From Obelidium mucronatum (lineage: Eukaryota; Chytridiomycota; Chytridiomycetes; Chytridiales; Chytriomycetaceae), in the NCBI GenBank assembly GCA_025765595.1, contig JAIVFH010000045.1, forward strand, positions 186,001-250,000: DNA of 64,000 nt, written 5' to 3'. The translations under genes and the position numbers were made by a program. Of the stretch, positions 43,618 to 55,742 are shown piece after piece. The notes beneath the pieces were generated by a model. That model had not been told where the DNA came from, did no database searches, and worked only from the letters and a program-made list of their open reading frames with translations. Numbering within the stretch: position 1 is the stretch's first letter; each line of letters opens with the position of its first letter.

Positions 43618-45496
43618 AAGTTTTTTTTTTTTTTTTTTTTTTTGGTATGAACTGTATTTTGTAATAAACACTTGTCGAACTACTATTTTCCCCCCAATTA
43701 CTCGGATTGATTAGTAAGGCCCGGCCTCATACTCTGGATTGCGATGATTTCCACCTAACCCCCCTTGTAGATCCCCAGTCTACTACCACTACCACTTCCC
43801 CGCTCCCATCCTCCAACTCGTCTTGAGTTTCCACCTATATTGTGCACCCCTAATCTACAACAACCCCACTTCCTCCACTCCCATCCCTTAGCTCCTCTTG
43901 AGCTTCCACACTTATCGGGGGCCTCGTTATCAAAAACCCCTGTGGGGAAAAAAGAGAGCCCCCATCTGGCCTCCCTTCCACCATATGTCTCTTGCTTGTG
44001 GGGTTCCAGTCCCCTTGCTGCTTGCTTGGTCCTTGTGTTGGTAGGGTCCCCTCTGGATGGGTCGACCCTTGTCGCCATCCTTTGGGACTTTGTAGGGACA
44101 CCGGTCCCATGTCCACATCTTCGTCAGGTATTTCCAGTCTTTGTCTTTCCCTTGCTATGTCATGGCTGATTTCTTCTAATGTCGTTTTCCCTTTTCTCAG
44201 CTCCTTGAATGCTCTGTCTTCATATTCTTGTAGTTCTTCCAGTTTCCTTTTCAGTTGTTTCTTTTCACTTTCCTTTTCCTCGCGGTGTGTAGTGAAACTG
44301 GCCGCGTGTGCACTTGAAGGTGAGCCTATTTCCCAAAGTAGTTTCCGCAATTGTTGGCACTGTAATTCCCACTGAGTTGATGATTCTGCCGAGTTTTGCT
44401 TTAGACGATCTTTCTTTAATTCCTCCCGCCTCTGCAAGTTTGTCGATGTGTGTTTTCGTAATGTGCGCGTTGACGGTCTGGTTTAAGTCTTCAGTCGCAC
44501 TCATTTGGTATTTCCTCGAGTTCTGTTGGTTAACACTTTGTTTATTTTGGTTGGTTCTTTGTCTGGATTTTCCCGCCATGCTTTTGCTCTTCACTGTTTC
44601 CTTTTTTCCCGCCCTTTTTGATGTGTTGTTTTTTGAGTGCTTTGATTGGTTTTTTACCTTCCTCTTTTTTATTCCGTCTTTGTTTGTATTGGCTCGGTTT
44701 GCTCTTCTTGGTGTTTGGTGTTGGCTCTTGTTCATTCCATTTTCCATCGTTTTTCTCTTTATAAGTCTACAGTTTGGTTCAATAAAACTCCTTGTTTTCT
44801 TTTATCCTTCTGACTTGTATTAGTGCGGTCACTTGTGGTGTTGTTGCTGTTGGGAGTGTTATTCAGTTTATCTTTTCTTCTTTTCTCCCTTTTTCTTTTC
44901 TCTTTTTCTATAACGTTTTTTATTCTTTCTGTTGGGTCTGTGTATTTGGTGGGGTTGGTGGGGTCAGAGGGGTCCGTGGGGTCACGTTGGTTGGTGGTGA
45001 TGCTGTGTAGGACTTGTGTGTAGTTTCCATTCGCCGCACTCAGCCAGAACCCACCAGCCAACAGTATGTGGGTCTGGCGTCGACGGGGCAGATGCATCGC
45101 GCACAGCCGGGGGTCCCGTTTCGGCTGCCCCTTCTCCGTCCCTTCTTGTTGGGTTTGACAGTCGTCTGTCCCCCCCAAGATCCCGCCAGCGATCACCTCT
45201 TGGCACTGACGTCGACGGGGCATATGCATCATGCATAGCCGGGGGCCCCGTTTTGGCTGCCCCCTCTCCGCCCCTTTTCTAAAAATCCATAGTCCAGGTT
45301 CCGCTCCAGATCCAGATCCAGTCAGACGTCTATCTATCCGGCGCTGCTTGTCGCTGCTTTTCCTACAGTAAAGAGTGTGGTAAGTACTGTATTGGTAAGT
45401 ACTTACTCCGATGATCGCCCATGATCCAGATCCAGATCCAGAGAGTCGTCCGGCCCCCGCGCGCTCCGCTGCCGCCACGTCATCCCACCCACCGTG
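43618..45496 (-). mobile_element. LINE-derived non-autonomous element
   Basis: Poly-T (43618-43642) followed by the same 3' UTR as the LINE at 12876 (ggtatgaactgtattttgta). Further up are a coiled-coil frame (44437-43850), a basic frame (44747-44265) and a GC-rich 5' part (45478-44759) with two copies of a roughly 85-bp unit (45080-45165, 45203-45288) resembling promoter monomers. No endonuclease or RT. The shared 3' end suggests it is mobilised by the LINE. Confidence 0.6.
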
Positions 45497-45681
45497 GACA
45501 GCACAGCAGACGCGCGAGGACCCCCGTTGTAGGGGTTTTTGTTTGTCTGCTGCATTCGGTGGTGTGGTTTGTTTGTTGTGGTTGCACGCGTCAGAGTTTT
45601 AAAGATTTTTTTTTCGGAATCAACGTCTTGTTGCATCCAGGATCCAAGATCCCTTTGTAGAGTTGTGACATTTCTTTCAAA

Positions 45682-46246
45682 GTCTCTTAACAATACAATG
45701 GAAAACAACAATGCGATTTTACTTAAAACTAACAACAAAACAACCCAATCACAAACAACCAGAAAAACTAAATTTTAAGAAGAAAAGAACAATAAACACT
45801 CAGGCGTTTCTGAGAATTCCATTCCCAGGCATCCAACCGACATGTTTAGGTTCAATTCCAACATCATTTTTCGCCATGTTTGACTGAATTGCGGGAGTCC
45901 CCTTGGGTTTTTCTCCTCCCCCCTGTTGGTTTTAACACGCTTCTTATTTTGAGGACACGAAGAACTGAAGTGATCTGTATCACCGCATTCCCAACAAGAA
46001 CCGCATTCCCACTCCAGGTTGTGAAATCCAGAACAGTCATCGCACTTCGGAAACTTTCGTTGTTTTGAAGCCACTTTCTGTGATTTCTTTGCGTTCTTCT
46101 GTTGTCGTGAGCCCATACTTTTGCTGCTTTTTATCAGCAAGGCCCGTGATCGTGACCTTTGCGACTGGAGCGTTACGTTTGTTTGCTTCAACGTAACTGT
46201 CCCACAAATCCACCATTTTCTGCTCCAACTCTTTGATGGACAGATA
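45682..46246 (-). pseudogene. Copia gag 3' fragment, copy 2
   Basis: Zinc-knuckle part (CWECGDTDHFSSSC) almost identical to 10563-11033 but cut at 46246 by Helitron H3; gag resumes at 46932. Carries the spelling SPQNKK where the 10.7-kb copy has SPQKKK. Confidence 0.85.
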
Positions 46247-46931
46247 TTGCAGGTTGCTTGTCAACCTGTCATGTTAAGGGGGAGTTTTGCAGGTTGCTTG
46301 TCAACCTGTCATGTTAAGGGGGAGTTTGAGGGGGTTGTAGGCCAATTCCTTGTGGTTCTATTTATAGAAAAGATGTTCCTACTTTGTTCAAATGGTTTGA
46401 GGGTTAAGAAGGGGGTTTTCAATAGCTCTATTATTAGAAAATGGACATGTTCAAGCTGTTGCTTCCTTGGTAAATAAAGGAAAATTGACTTGGAAACCAA
46501 AGTAACTCCAGACAACACAACTGTCTCAAGAAGGGTTTTTTGACCTGAGTAATCATATTTTACTGATTTAATTTTCCGGCTGCTGCCATGTCATGCTTGT
46601 CCACCTGAAAACCAGAATAAGCGTTTGTCTAATTGATTTCATCAACTAACACAAGCCAGATTAATGCCTAGTAAGCAGTACAGATTGCAGGTAGACTCAT
46701 GATGAGAATCAGTCTCCTTTTGGGTTGTTTGACATCTTCTGGTTAAGTGTGGAAACAAAGATGACAGTTTCTTTTAATTTTCTGGCAATCAAAATAGAAA
46801 TTCTGACTTATTGCAAACACCCTAGAAAGAAAATTTGTGTTTACAAGTTTTGTAATCCCATTAAGTCCTAATTTCTCTGGAGTTGCAACCTGCACTGCGA
46901 AGAAGCAAAGTGACTGAGCGTATGTCTCTAG
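46247..46931 (+). mobile_element. Helitron-like copy H3 in copia gag
   Basis: TTGCAGGTTGC...TCTCTAG, 685 bp, between A 46246 and T 46932, with a 40-bp duplication of the 5' terminus (second start at 46287). The uninterrupted site is 11033|11034. Confidence 0.88.
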
Positions 46932-47134
46932 TTCCTGGAGTTTGAGGGCCATCACCGCCTGAGCAAATCAATGATCCTACCGCAAGTGCACCTTCTTTTG
47001 TGAGTCGAATCCCAAATGAAGAGTTTCACCCAAAGAAGTGCACTAATCCACAGGTCGCAAGTGGCCCGCTAGCGGCTCGTCATCAGGTCGCAAGTGGCCT
47101 GTGAGCGGCTCCCGAGGTCCGGCTTGCTTCCCCA

Positions 47135-47390
47135 ATTGTATTTGCTGTGATAAGAATCTAAATTCTGTGCTTAGGATGCTATAACAAAAATCATCTGGGT
47201 TGTTGACCAATTTCACTTCAGAAACCATAGTTGTAGAGACAGATTCTGCATGGAAAATTGTGACGCAAGGTCTTTTGCTAGGCTATACCAACGAAACAAG
47301 CCTTTGTTCAACACATCAGCAGCAGAACAGTGTGCTGGATGGTTTGGGACACATTTTGCGATATTTGGACCCTCTTCAGGAAGACTGAGG
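47135..47390 (+). pseudogene. KDZ transposase 3' fragment
   Basis: Aligns with 39785-40040: last intron (gtatttgctgtgataa...cttag), then MENCDARSFARLYQ and FNTSAAEQCAGWF with the catalytic Glu. The frame breaks after GWF because of a small deletion. Confidence 0.8.
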
Positions 47391-48349
47391 TGCGGTGGCA
47401 AGCCATCCGCTAGGACCTTTTTAGCTCTGAATTTTTTTTTAGAACTTTTAAAGAATAGTACTGCATAAAACCGAGTCAATACTTAAGAAAGAGCAAGAGC
47501 AAAAGCTCGTCTTTCCATTGATAGAAGGAATGTATAATATGATTGGTAGTATAATCCGGCAGTTGTACCAAATTAATGAGACAAATCATCTTGTCTTCAA
47601 ATTTTTTTAGGGGGCCAGAACTTTCTTGAATAAGCCATGGAAAGTTTTTGCACAAGTCTTATGGATATCAATGTCTTTGAGAGAAAGCTACATATAAAGT
47701 TTGAGGGTTATTGTTTGCACGGTCCAATTGAGCAATGGTGATCCAATGATTCAAGACCCCTTGAAGTTTCTCAGGGGGCAAGCCAAAGCCAAGATAGCGG
47801 GAAATTGGGTCAGAGTAATGGACTTTGACTTATCAGAATTGGGCAGCAAAATCTGACAGATACGTGAGAGGGGGCACAGCAACAGCACCAGGAGCACACC
47901 CAGCCACCAGAGCCAGATTACAATTCCGAACTTTGATCCACAACCAGCCAGGCATGAATTTTAATTGATTTACAACCACACCATTCACTGTTGTTGATAT
48001 GAACTACTCATTTGGAGCAACAGCAAATCCCAAAAAAAGGCCAAAGTTCCCTTGGCAAAGATCTTCAAGTGTTCCAAATCTGGAATACGCTTTGTTATCA
48101 TCACAGGCTTTCCGAGATAGAATTCAAAAGTGAGGGGAATTTTGCTGGTGGCATTGTCATTCGGAAAACCAAGAGCCTTCGCTACAATCTGATAGCACAC
48201 CAATTGCTTCTTCCAAGCCAAGTCCATGACTGCCTACCGCAAGACAGCACATTGTTCAAGATTCTTTGCAGTAGCCACTGGAGCAAAGAGTTGGCAAGAC
48301 ATTTGACAAAGTAGATTGGGAACTTGCAGCACTGATTGTGTCCCCATAG
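47391..48349. other. KDZ-2 interior, no supported gene
   Basis: Short overlapping frames on both strands (48012-48314 +, 48227-47985 -) with no motif. Identical copy at 54088-55046. Confidence 0.4.
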
Positions 48350-48683
48350 CCTTGCGAGCCGCTAACGGGCCGCTTAGCAGGCCGCTCGCGACCTGTGGGC
48401 GCCCCACGTGCGAGCCGCTAACCAGTGGAAAGCCACCCGCGTCGCAGTTAGTTCACAGGCCAAAAGCCAGTTGACAGCCAGTGGAGAGCCAGTTGAAAGC
48501 TAGTCCTTACTTTATTTCAAAAAAGGTAAGAAGCAATAAGCAGAAAAGTTTTAAAACCATAATATATGTATTTAAAGTAATAAACAAAATCCAAAGTACC
48601 AACAATAAACAAAAACAAAGAAAGGATGCGCGAAGTCCAAAATAACAAAATATTGAAGAAACAATAAATAAAAAAACCCCCGA

Positions 48684-49416
48684 TCAGCGCTTTGCCTTCT
48701 TGCTTGCGCTTCCTTCCTGAAGCGGCTCCCGCCAATATGCCTTCTTGACATGTTGGTTGTTTGCAAAGGCCCGAAGCACCACATACGTCTCTGGCTTGCG
48801 CTGATGGCGGCTTTGCCCAGCCTTGTAGAAGTGCAGATGGTTGAATGCTTGGATGAAGCTGCCAGAATTGTGGTTTTCGTCAGGAACACCAGTATGGAAG
48901 GACAGCTTTTTGGTCCATTCAGCAAAATGACGTTTCGCTAATTCAAAAGTAAATGTCATTCCGCTGTATGTTGCAAAGAAGCACTTGTACTTCAAGAAGA
49001 TCTATAGCAAAGTCAGAAAACGCAGATAACACTCAATAAACATGAAATCACCTTTTTCAGCTCCTCATTGTACAAATGGAGCCCAACGTACGCATGTCCA
49101 GACTCCTTCTTGTCAGGGAAGTTGACCAACCCAGTCTCCTGCTTGACCGTTCCCGGGTTCTTGTCCTTTCGTATGTTCCCTTCAGCCAACAGCTTGCAGT
49201 AGATGATCGCATACTTCATCACATCATCGACTTGCTTCTCCTTCACTCCTCCCGAACGTCCCGCTGGTCGAAACACAATTGACGACTGCGTCGAAGTTGA
49301 TTCCATCGAATCACGGCGGGAGCTGCCGGAGCCAGAGCTTGGAAGCATTGGAGTTGAATACAATTGCGATGACAGTGGGGTCACAACGGCAGGGCGAGCG
49401 AACACTGGTTGCGAGA
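48684..49416 (-). pseudogene. KDZ-2 accessory protein, last two exons
   Basis: Exons 49416-49052 and 49001-48684 with a 50-nt GT-AG intron. Motifs HAYVGLHLYNEELKK, then IFLKYKCFFATYSGMTFTF, LAKRHFAEWTKKLSFHTG and a basic end. Homologous to the last two exons of the 34.8-38.1 kb gene (RAYVGVYFADLEFQR / LFPNTYTSYF), with the intron in the same place. The open frames are intact, but upstream exons were not found. Confidence 0.65.
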
Positions 49417-49620
49417 CTATGAATAAAAAGGCAGGGGTTAGGCTTGTGGCTCGCGCCCCACATAAAAAGGTACAGAGCGGCCTGCCAACAGGCCGCGGCA
49501 CAGGTCGCAAGCGGCCCGCTAGCGGCTTGTCAGCAGGTCAAGCGGCCTGTGAGCGGCTCGTGATGCGACCGGTATCGCGCCTCGCGAGGTCTGGCCCGCA
49601 TCCCCAATTGCACTGATTGC

Positions 49621-51558
49621 ATCAATGTCAGACTTAATAAATGCCCCCCCAACACATTTGCGCTAGAATCCCATGAATGCAAGGTCTGAATATAAGTTTG
49701 TCCTTCTGGCACCAGACCTGTATCCAATAAAATAGGATTATTGGAAGGTACCATTTTCCAATAAAATAAAGATATTGGAAAGGCCAATTTCCAAAAAAAT
49801 AAAAATATTGGAAAGACCATTTTCCAATAAAATAAAATATTGGAAAGATGGAATCAAGGGAAAACAAACCTATGTTAAAAACACAACAAAATTCAAGTTT
49901 GCCCATAGGCGGTGACCAGCAGCAACATTTGAGCCCCTCCAACGCTAGTCTCTCACTCAAGCAGATGTTTCAGTGCCCAAACATGGGGGCTATTATCACA
50001 AGCTTCACAAGTTCTCAAATCTGCTTTTCCCACAACATCAATTTTTTCATTGAAACCTTGTCAACAATGGGCAGGTAAGCACATTGTATCTTGGTTTTTA
50101 GTGTGTGATTCAAAAGAGGAGATGGATCCAAACATATGATCCACACACAATAGGAGTGAATTGTATCTCCTTCAATCATGAACCTGCAGCTGTGCCGCCG
50201 TTACATTGACTACAACACCATAAAGCAAAAAATGGGAATCGGTGTGCTGATAGGACTGGTCTGTAAAAACATTCTGGGATGCTGCACATGGCCATGATGA
50301 CCCAGTTTCTGCTGACACATGTGTTTGAGTTGTCAAGGGCAGCGCAGCAGCACTGGCACCATGTTCACCAAGGCTGGTTTTTTGCTGTCGCAGAATGACG
50401 TCAAGGATTGTCCACAAGATGACAGCAGACCTGGCGGCTGGTGCACTTGGCACTGTAGTTTTTTCCATTGAGGCAAAAGTGGCGCAAAGTGCACTGATTG
50501 GTTAGTTCCACCCAGAGTCACCTCTTAGTCACCTGCAATGATTAGCCTTTGCTGCACAACAAAGAACAAGGTATGTGTGGTTTGTACAGAGACTTTGGAG
50601 TCAGGGGGGCGGGACTGAAAATTTTGGATTGGTAGATTTGCACATCTACCAACATCAAATGACTCACCTCAAACCTCCCGGTGCCTGCCGAAGGCTCTGC
50701 CTCGGCCCGAGGCAAGATCAGCAATGCCGCTAGGACATTTTGAAGTCTTGAGACCAATTGGAGGCTCCAGTGTCTGGTGCAGCGGTCCTGAAGACAACCA
50801 TTTGACATTTATTTGTTCAGAATTTTTGGAGTCCCACCCCCCTGCTTTGGAGTCACAGCTGCAGATTCAGCAGACATTGCTGCAGAGTAATTGCCAGTAC
50901 CCATACTCCCTGTTGAGGTTGTCCAGTGCATCTATTTGTTTTTTGATCCGTGCCAGGCACTTGCATCAAGGACTTGACTTGCCAGCGCAATACAGAGCCA
51001 CTGCGCAAGTTGGTGCTACGTTGGTGGTTGGCGTCCTGTCCTTTTGCGCTACTTTTTGTTTCTTATCATCCTTTGGTGTCTTCTGTTCGCAGCGGTGGTT
51101 GAACCATTATCTTGGGTGGACTTTCATACAAGTATGTCCTCTCTCCATCCATCTCATCCACAGCCATGATTTAAAGACTTCTAGAGGGTCCGTGGACTTC
51201 AGCAACAGATCCAGCATCAAGAGACTGTAATGGAGCAGCGGCAGTGGTATCGGCTGCTGCAACGAGAGTAGCTGATGAGTCAGGGGTGGCGTGAGTCTGG
51301 TCACTTGATTCTTCAACTGTCGAGTCACCAAGCATATGTTCGTCATTTTCATTGTCGCTGCTTTGATGGGAGTCTTCTGTGTCTGAGCTTTTGTTATTGC
51401 TCTTGCTTGATTCACTTCCCCACCACCATCTTCAAACACATGGACACTATTATCGATATCCAGCTGGATCCATTTAGCTCTTTTCACTGGAGTGGGACAG
51501 TCAGGGTCGCCTGTACGCAAATGTAGATAAGAAACAACCACCCAACATTCAAGAAATT
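49621..51558. other. Unit region B, no confident gene
   Basis: At 49728-49850 there are four CCAATAAAATAAA-type repeats with inverted ttggaaa neighbours. A minus frame 51540-51440 (WIQLDIDNSVHVFEDG) may correspond to exon 4 of the KDZ accessory protein. Plus frame 50724-51230 (168 residues) has no motif. Copy at 59860-61739. Confidence 0.4.
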
Positions 51559-52193
51559 GCAGGTTGCTTGTCAACCTGTCATGTTAAGGGGGAGTTTGAG
51601 GGGGTTGAAAGGCAATTCCTTGTAGTTCTATTTTTAGAAAATGTATTTATTTTTGTGCATTCTTGACATTTGGAAGTAACAACCAATTGGGATTCCCAAC
51701 TTTATGAAAACAAAAATAACAAACAAAGTCTGGAGAATGATCAAAGCTGAAAAGATGGAAAGGGGGGTGTTCTTTGGGTACTATTTCAAACTAGGGAGCC
51801 TGGCTACTGCAACAAACAAAAAACACAAGTCAAGGAAGAAAAAAATGGCCTAATCCTGATGCTGGCCACCCAAAACCTGAACAGATTTGGCATATGCCAG
51901 GGTTACCCATACTAACATGCCAGGGTTACCCATACAAACATGGCAAAAAACACTTTGCAGAAATTTTTCTGTATGTGTTCTATTTTTCTTGCTAACAGCC
52001 CTAGACTTGAGAGGGGGGGGGCCAGTGGGAGACTGTAGCTTTATTAATTTATTGTATTGTATTCTATTGTATTGTATTTGTATTGTATTCTATTGATTGT
52101 TTTCTATTGTATTGTATTGTATTGTATGTATGGTATTCGTATATCAGCTACAGTCTCCCAACCAGCTATGGTATAGTATAGTATTGTATTGTA
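51559..52193 (+). mobile_element. Helitron-like copy H4, 3'-truncated at the duplication junction
   Basis: TTGCAGG start after aagaaA; nearly identical to the first 0.6 kb of H7. Ends in (TATTG)n where unit 2 begins. Confidence 0.85.
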
Positions 52194-52378
52194 GACAGCA
52201 CAGCAGACGCGCGAGGACCCCCGTTGTAGGGGTTTTTGTTTGTCTGCTGCATTCGGTGGTGTGGTTTGTTTGTTGTGGTTGCACGCGTCAGAGTTTTAAA
52301 GATTTTTTTTTCGGAATCAACGTCTTGTTGCATCCAGGATCCAAGATCCCTTTGTAGAGTTGTGACATTTCTTTCAAA

Positions 52379-52943
52379 GTCTCTTAACAATACAATGGAA
52401 AACAACAATGCGATTTTACTTAAAACTAACAACAAAACAACCCAATCACAAACAACCAGAAAAACTAAATTTTAAGAAGAAAAGAACAATAAACACTCAG
52501 GCGTTTCTGAGAATTCCATTCCCAGGCATCCAACCGACATGTTTAGGTTCAATTCCAACATCATTTTTCGCCATGTTTGACTGAATTGCGGGAGTCCCCT
52601 TGGGTTTTTCTCCTCCCCCCTGTTGGTTTTAACACGCTTCTTATTTTGAGGACACGAAGAACTGAAGTGATCTGTATCACCGCATTCCCAACAAGAACCG
52701 CATTCCCACTCCAGGTTGTGAAATCCAGAACAGTCATCGCACTTCGGAAACTTTCGTTGTTTTGAAGCCACTTTCTGTGATTTCTTTGCGTTCTTCTGTT
52801 GTCGTGAGCCCATACTTTTGCTGCTTTTTATCAGCAAGGCCCGTGATCGTGACCTTTGCGACTGGAGCGTTACGTTTGTTTGCTTCAACGTAACTGTCCC
52901 ACAAATCCACCATTTTCTGCTCCAACTCTTTGATGGACAGATA
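52379..52943 (-). pseudogene. Copia gag 3' fragment, copy 3
   Basis: Unit-2 copy of 45682-46246. Confidence 0.85.
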
Positions 52944-53628
52944 TTGCAGGTTGCTTGTCAACCTGTCATGTTAAGGGGGAGTTTTGCAGGTTGCTTGTCA
53001 ACCTGTCATGTTAAGGGGGAGTTTGAGGGGGTTGTAGGCCAATTCCTTGTGGTTCTATTTATAGAAAAGATGTTCCTACTTTGTTCAAATGGTTTGAGGG
53101 TTAAGAAGGGGGTTTTCAATAGCTCTATTATTAGAAAATGGACATGTTCAAGCTGTTGCTTCCTTGGTAAATAAAGGAAAATTGACTTGGAAACCAAAGT
53201 AACTCCAGACAACACAACTGTCTCAAGAAGGGTTTTTTGACCTGAGTAATCATATTTTACTGATTTAATTTTCCGGCTGCTGCCATGTCATGCTTGTCCA
53301 CCTGAAAACCAGAATAAGCGTTTGTCTAATTGATTTCATCAACTAACACAAGCCAGATTAATGCCTAGTAAGCAGTACAGATTGCAGGTAGACTCATGAT
53401 GAGAATCAGTCTCCTTTTGGGTTGTTTGACATCTTCTGGTTAAGTTTGGAAACAAAGATGACAGTTTCTTTTAATTTTCTGGCAATCAAAATAGAAATTC
53501 TGACTTATTGCAAACACCCTAGAAAGAAAATTTGTGTTTACAAGTTTTGTAATCCCATTAAGTCCTAATTTCTCTGGAGTTGCAACCTGCACTGCGAAGA
53601 AGCAAAGTGACTGAGCGTATGTCTCTAG
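52944..53628 (+). mobile_element. Helitron-like copy H5 (unit-2 copy of H3)
   Basis: Same length (685 bp), same 5' duplication and same flanks as H3; duplicated with the unit rather than inserted independently. Confidence 0.88.
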
Positions 53629-53731
53629 TTCCTGGAGTTTGAGGGCCATCACCGCCTGAGCAAATCAATGATCCTACCGCAAGTGCACCTTCTTTTGTGA
53701 GTCGAATCCCAAATGAAGAGTTTCACCCAAA

Positions 53732-55742
53732 GAAGTGCACTAATCCACAGGTCGCAAGTGGCCCGCTAGCGGCTCGTCATCAGGTCGCAAGTGGCCTGTG
53801 AGCGGCTCCCGAGGTCCGGCTTGCTTCCCCAATTGTATTTGCTGTGATAAGAATCTAAATTCTGTGCTTAGGATGCTATAACAAAAATCATCTGGGTTGT
53901 TGACCAATTTCACTTCAGAAACCATAGTTGTAGAGACAGATTCTGCATGGAAAATTGTGACGCAAGGTCTTTTGCTAGGCTATACCAACGAAACAAGCCT
54001 TTGTTCAACACATCAGCAGCAGAACAGTGTGCTGGATGGTTTGGGACACATTTTGCGATATTTGGACCCTCTTCAGGAAGACTGAGGTGCGGTGGCAAGC
54101 CATCCGCTAGGACCTTTTTAGCTCTGAATTTTTTTTTAGAACTTTTAAAGAATAGTACTGCATAAAACCGAGTCAATACTTAAGAAAGAGCAAGAGCAAA
54201 AGCTCGTCTTTCCATTGATAGAAGGAATGTATAATATGATTGGTAGTATAATCCGGCAGTTGTACCAAATTAATGAGACAAATCATCTTGTCTTCAAATT
54301 TTTTTAGGGGGCCAGAACTTTCTTGAATAAGCCATGGAAAGTTTTTGCACAAGTCTTATGGATATCAATGTCTTTGAGAGAAAGCTACATATAAAGTTTG
54401 AGGGTTATTGTTTGCACGGTCCAATTGAGCAATGGTGATCCAATGATTCAAGACCCCTTGAAGTTTCTCAGGGGGCAAGCCAAAGCCAAGATAGCGGGAA
54501 ATTGGGTCAGAGTAATGGACTTTGACTTATCAGAATTGGGCAGCAAAATCTGACAGATACGTGAGAGGGGGCACAGCAACAGCACCAGGAGCACACCCAG
54601 CCACCAGAGCCAGATTACAATTCCGAACTTTGATCCACAACCAGCCAGGCATGAATTTTAATTGATTTACAACCACACCATTCACTGTTGTTGATATGAA
54701 CTACTCATTTGGAGCAACAGCAAATCCCAAAAAAAGGCCAAAGTTCCCTTGGCAAAGATCTTCAAGTGTTCCAAATCTGGAATACGCTTTGTTATCATCA
54801 CAGGCTTTCCGAGATAGAATTCAAAAGTGAGGGGAATTTTGCTGGTGGCATTGTCATTCGGAAAACCAAGAGCCTTCGCTACAATCTGATAGCACACCAA
54901 TTGCTTCTTCCAAGCCAAGTCCATGACTGCCTACCGCAAGACAGCACATTGTTCAAGATTCTTTGCAGTAGCCACTGGAGCAAAGAGTTGGCAAGACATT
55001 TGACAAAGTAGATTGGGAACTTGCAGCACTGATTGTGTCCCCATAGCGAGCCGGACCTTGCGAGCCGCTAACGGGCCGCTTAGCAGGCCGCTCGCGACCT
55101 GTGGGCGCCCCGCGTGCGAGCCGCTAACCAGTGGAAAGCCACCCGCGTCGCAGTTAGTTCACAGGCCAAAAGCCAGTTGACAGCCAGTGGAGAGCCAGTT
55201 GAAAGCTAGTCCTTACTTTATTTCAAAAAAGGTAAGAAGCAATAAGCAGAAAAGTTTTAAAACCATAATATATGTATTTAAAGTAATAAACAAAATCCAA
55301 AGTACCAACAATAAACAAAAACAAAGAAAGGATGCGCGAAGTCCAAAATAACAAAATATTGAAGAAACAATAAATAAAAAAACCCCCGATCAGCGCTTTG
55401 CCTTCTTGCTTGCGCTTCCTTCCTGAAGCGGCTCCCGCCAATATGCCTTCTTGACATGTTGGTTGTTTGCAAAGGCCCGAAGCACCACATACGTCTCTGG
55501 CTTGCGCTGATGGCGGCTTTGCCCAGCCTTGTAGAAGTGCAGATGGTTGAATGCTTGGATGAAGCTGCCAGAATTGTGGTTTTCGTCAGGAACACCAGTA
55601 TGGAAGGACAGCTTTTTGGTCCATTCAGCAAAATGACGTTTCGCTAATTCAAAAGTAAACGTCATTCCGCTGTATGTTGCAAAGAAGCACTTGTTCTTCA
55701 AGAAGATCTATAGCAAAGTCAGAAAACGCAGATAACACTCAA
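53732..55742. mobile_element. KDZ-2 remnant, unit-2 copy, left part
   Basis: Includes the transposase 3' fragment (53832-54087, +) and the last accessory exon (55707-55390, -). The preceding intron is occupied by H6. Its missing upstream exon lies at 59655-59291. Confidence 0.7.

Larger units (their letters stand above)
47035..49620. mobile_element. Second KDZ-subfamily remnant (KDZ-2)
   Basis: Bounded by GC-rich arrays of caggtcgcaag, ggcccgctagcgg and gagcggctc units (47042-47125, 48350-48430, 49465-49600), arranged like the TCCTAATCG arrays of the 34.3-kb element. It contains the 3' end of a KDZ transposase (+) and the C-terminal exons of the accessory gene (-). Confidence 0.6.
45497..52193. 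repeat. Composite unit 1 (6,697 bp), tandemly duplicated
   Basis: Starts GACAGCACAGCAGACGCG; the same sequence restarts at 52194 and is nearly identical through 55742, then resumes at 59276 after a 3.5-kb insertion and runs to about 62345. Differences: a 9-bp insertion near 55048, one G/T change at 46748/53445, a 55-bp deletion at 60597. The junction lies inside a (TATTG)n tract of a Helitron copy. Confidence 0.92.

Noticed and set aside
42095..44823. Long plus-strand frames such as 42095-42781 and 44308-44823
   Set aside because: Antisense shadows of LINE ORF1 and of the LINE-derived element; composition is Phe/Ser/Leu-rich without motifs.
50724..51230. 168-residue plus frame in unit B
   Set aside because: No motif; lies opposite possible KDZ accessory coding; present twice only because of the segment duplication.
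45497..55742. Assembly artefact explaining the two units
   Set aside because: The copies carry different small indels and H6 occurs in only one, so they are distinct; long reads would still be the decisive test.
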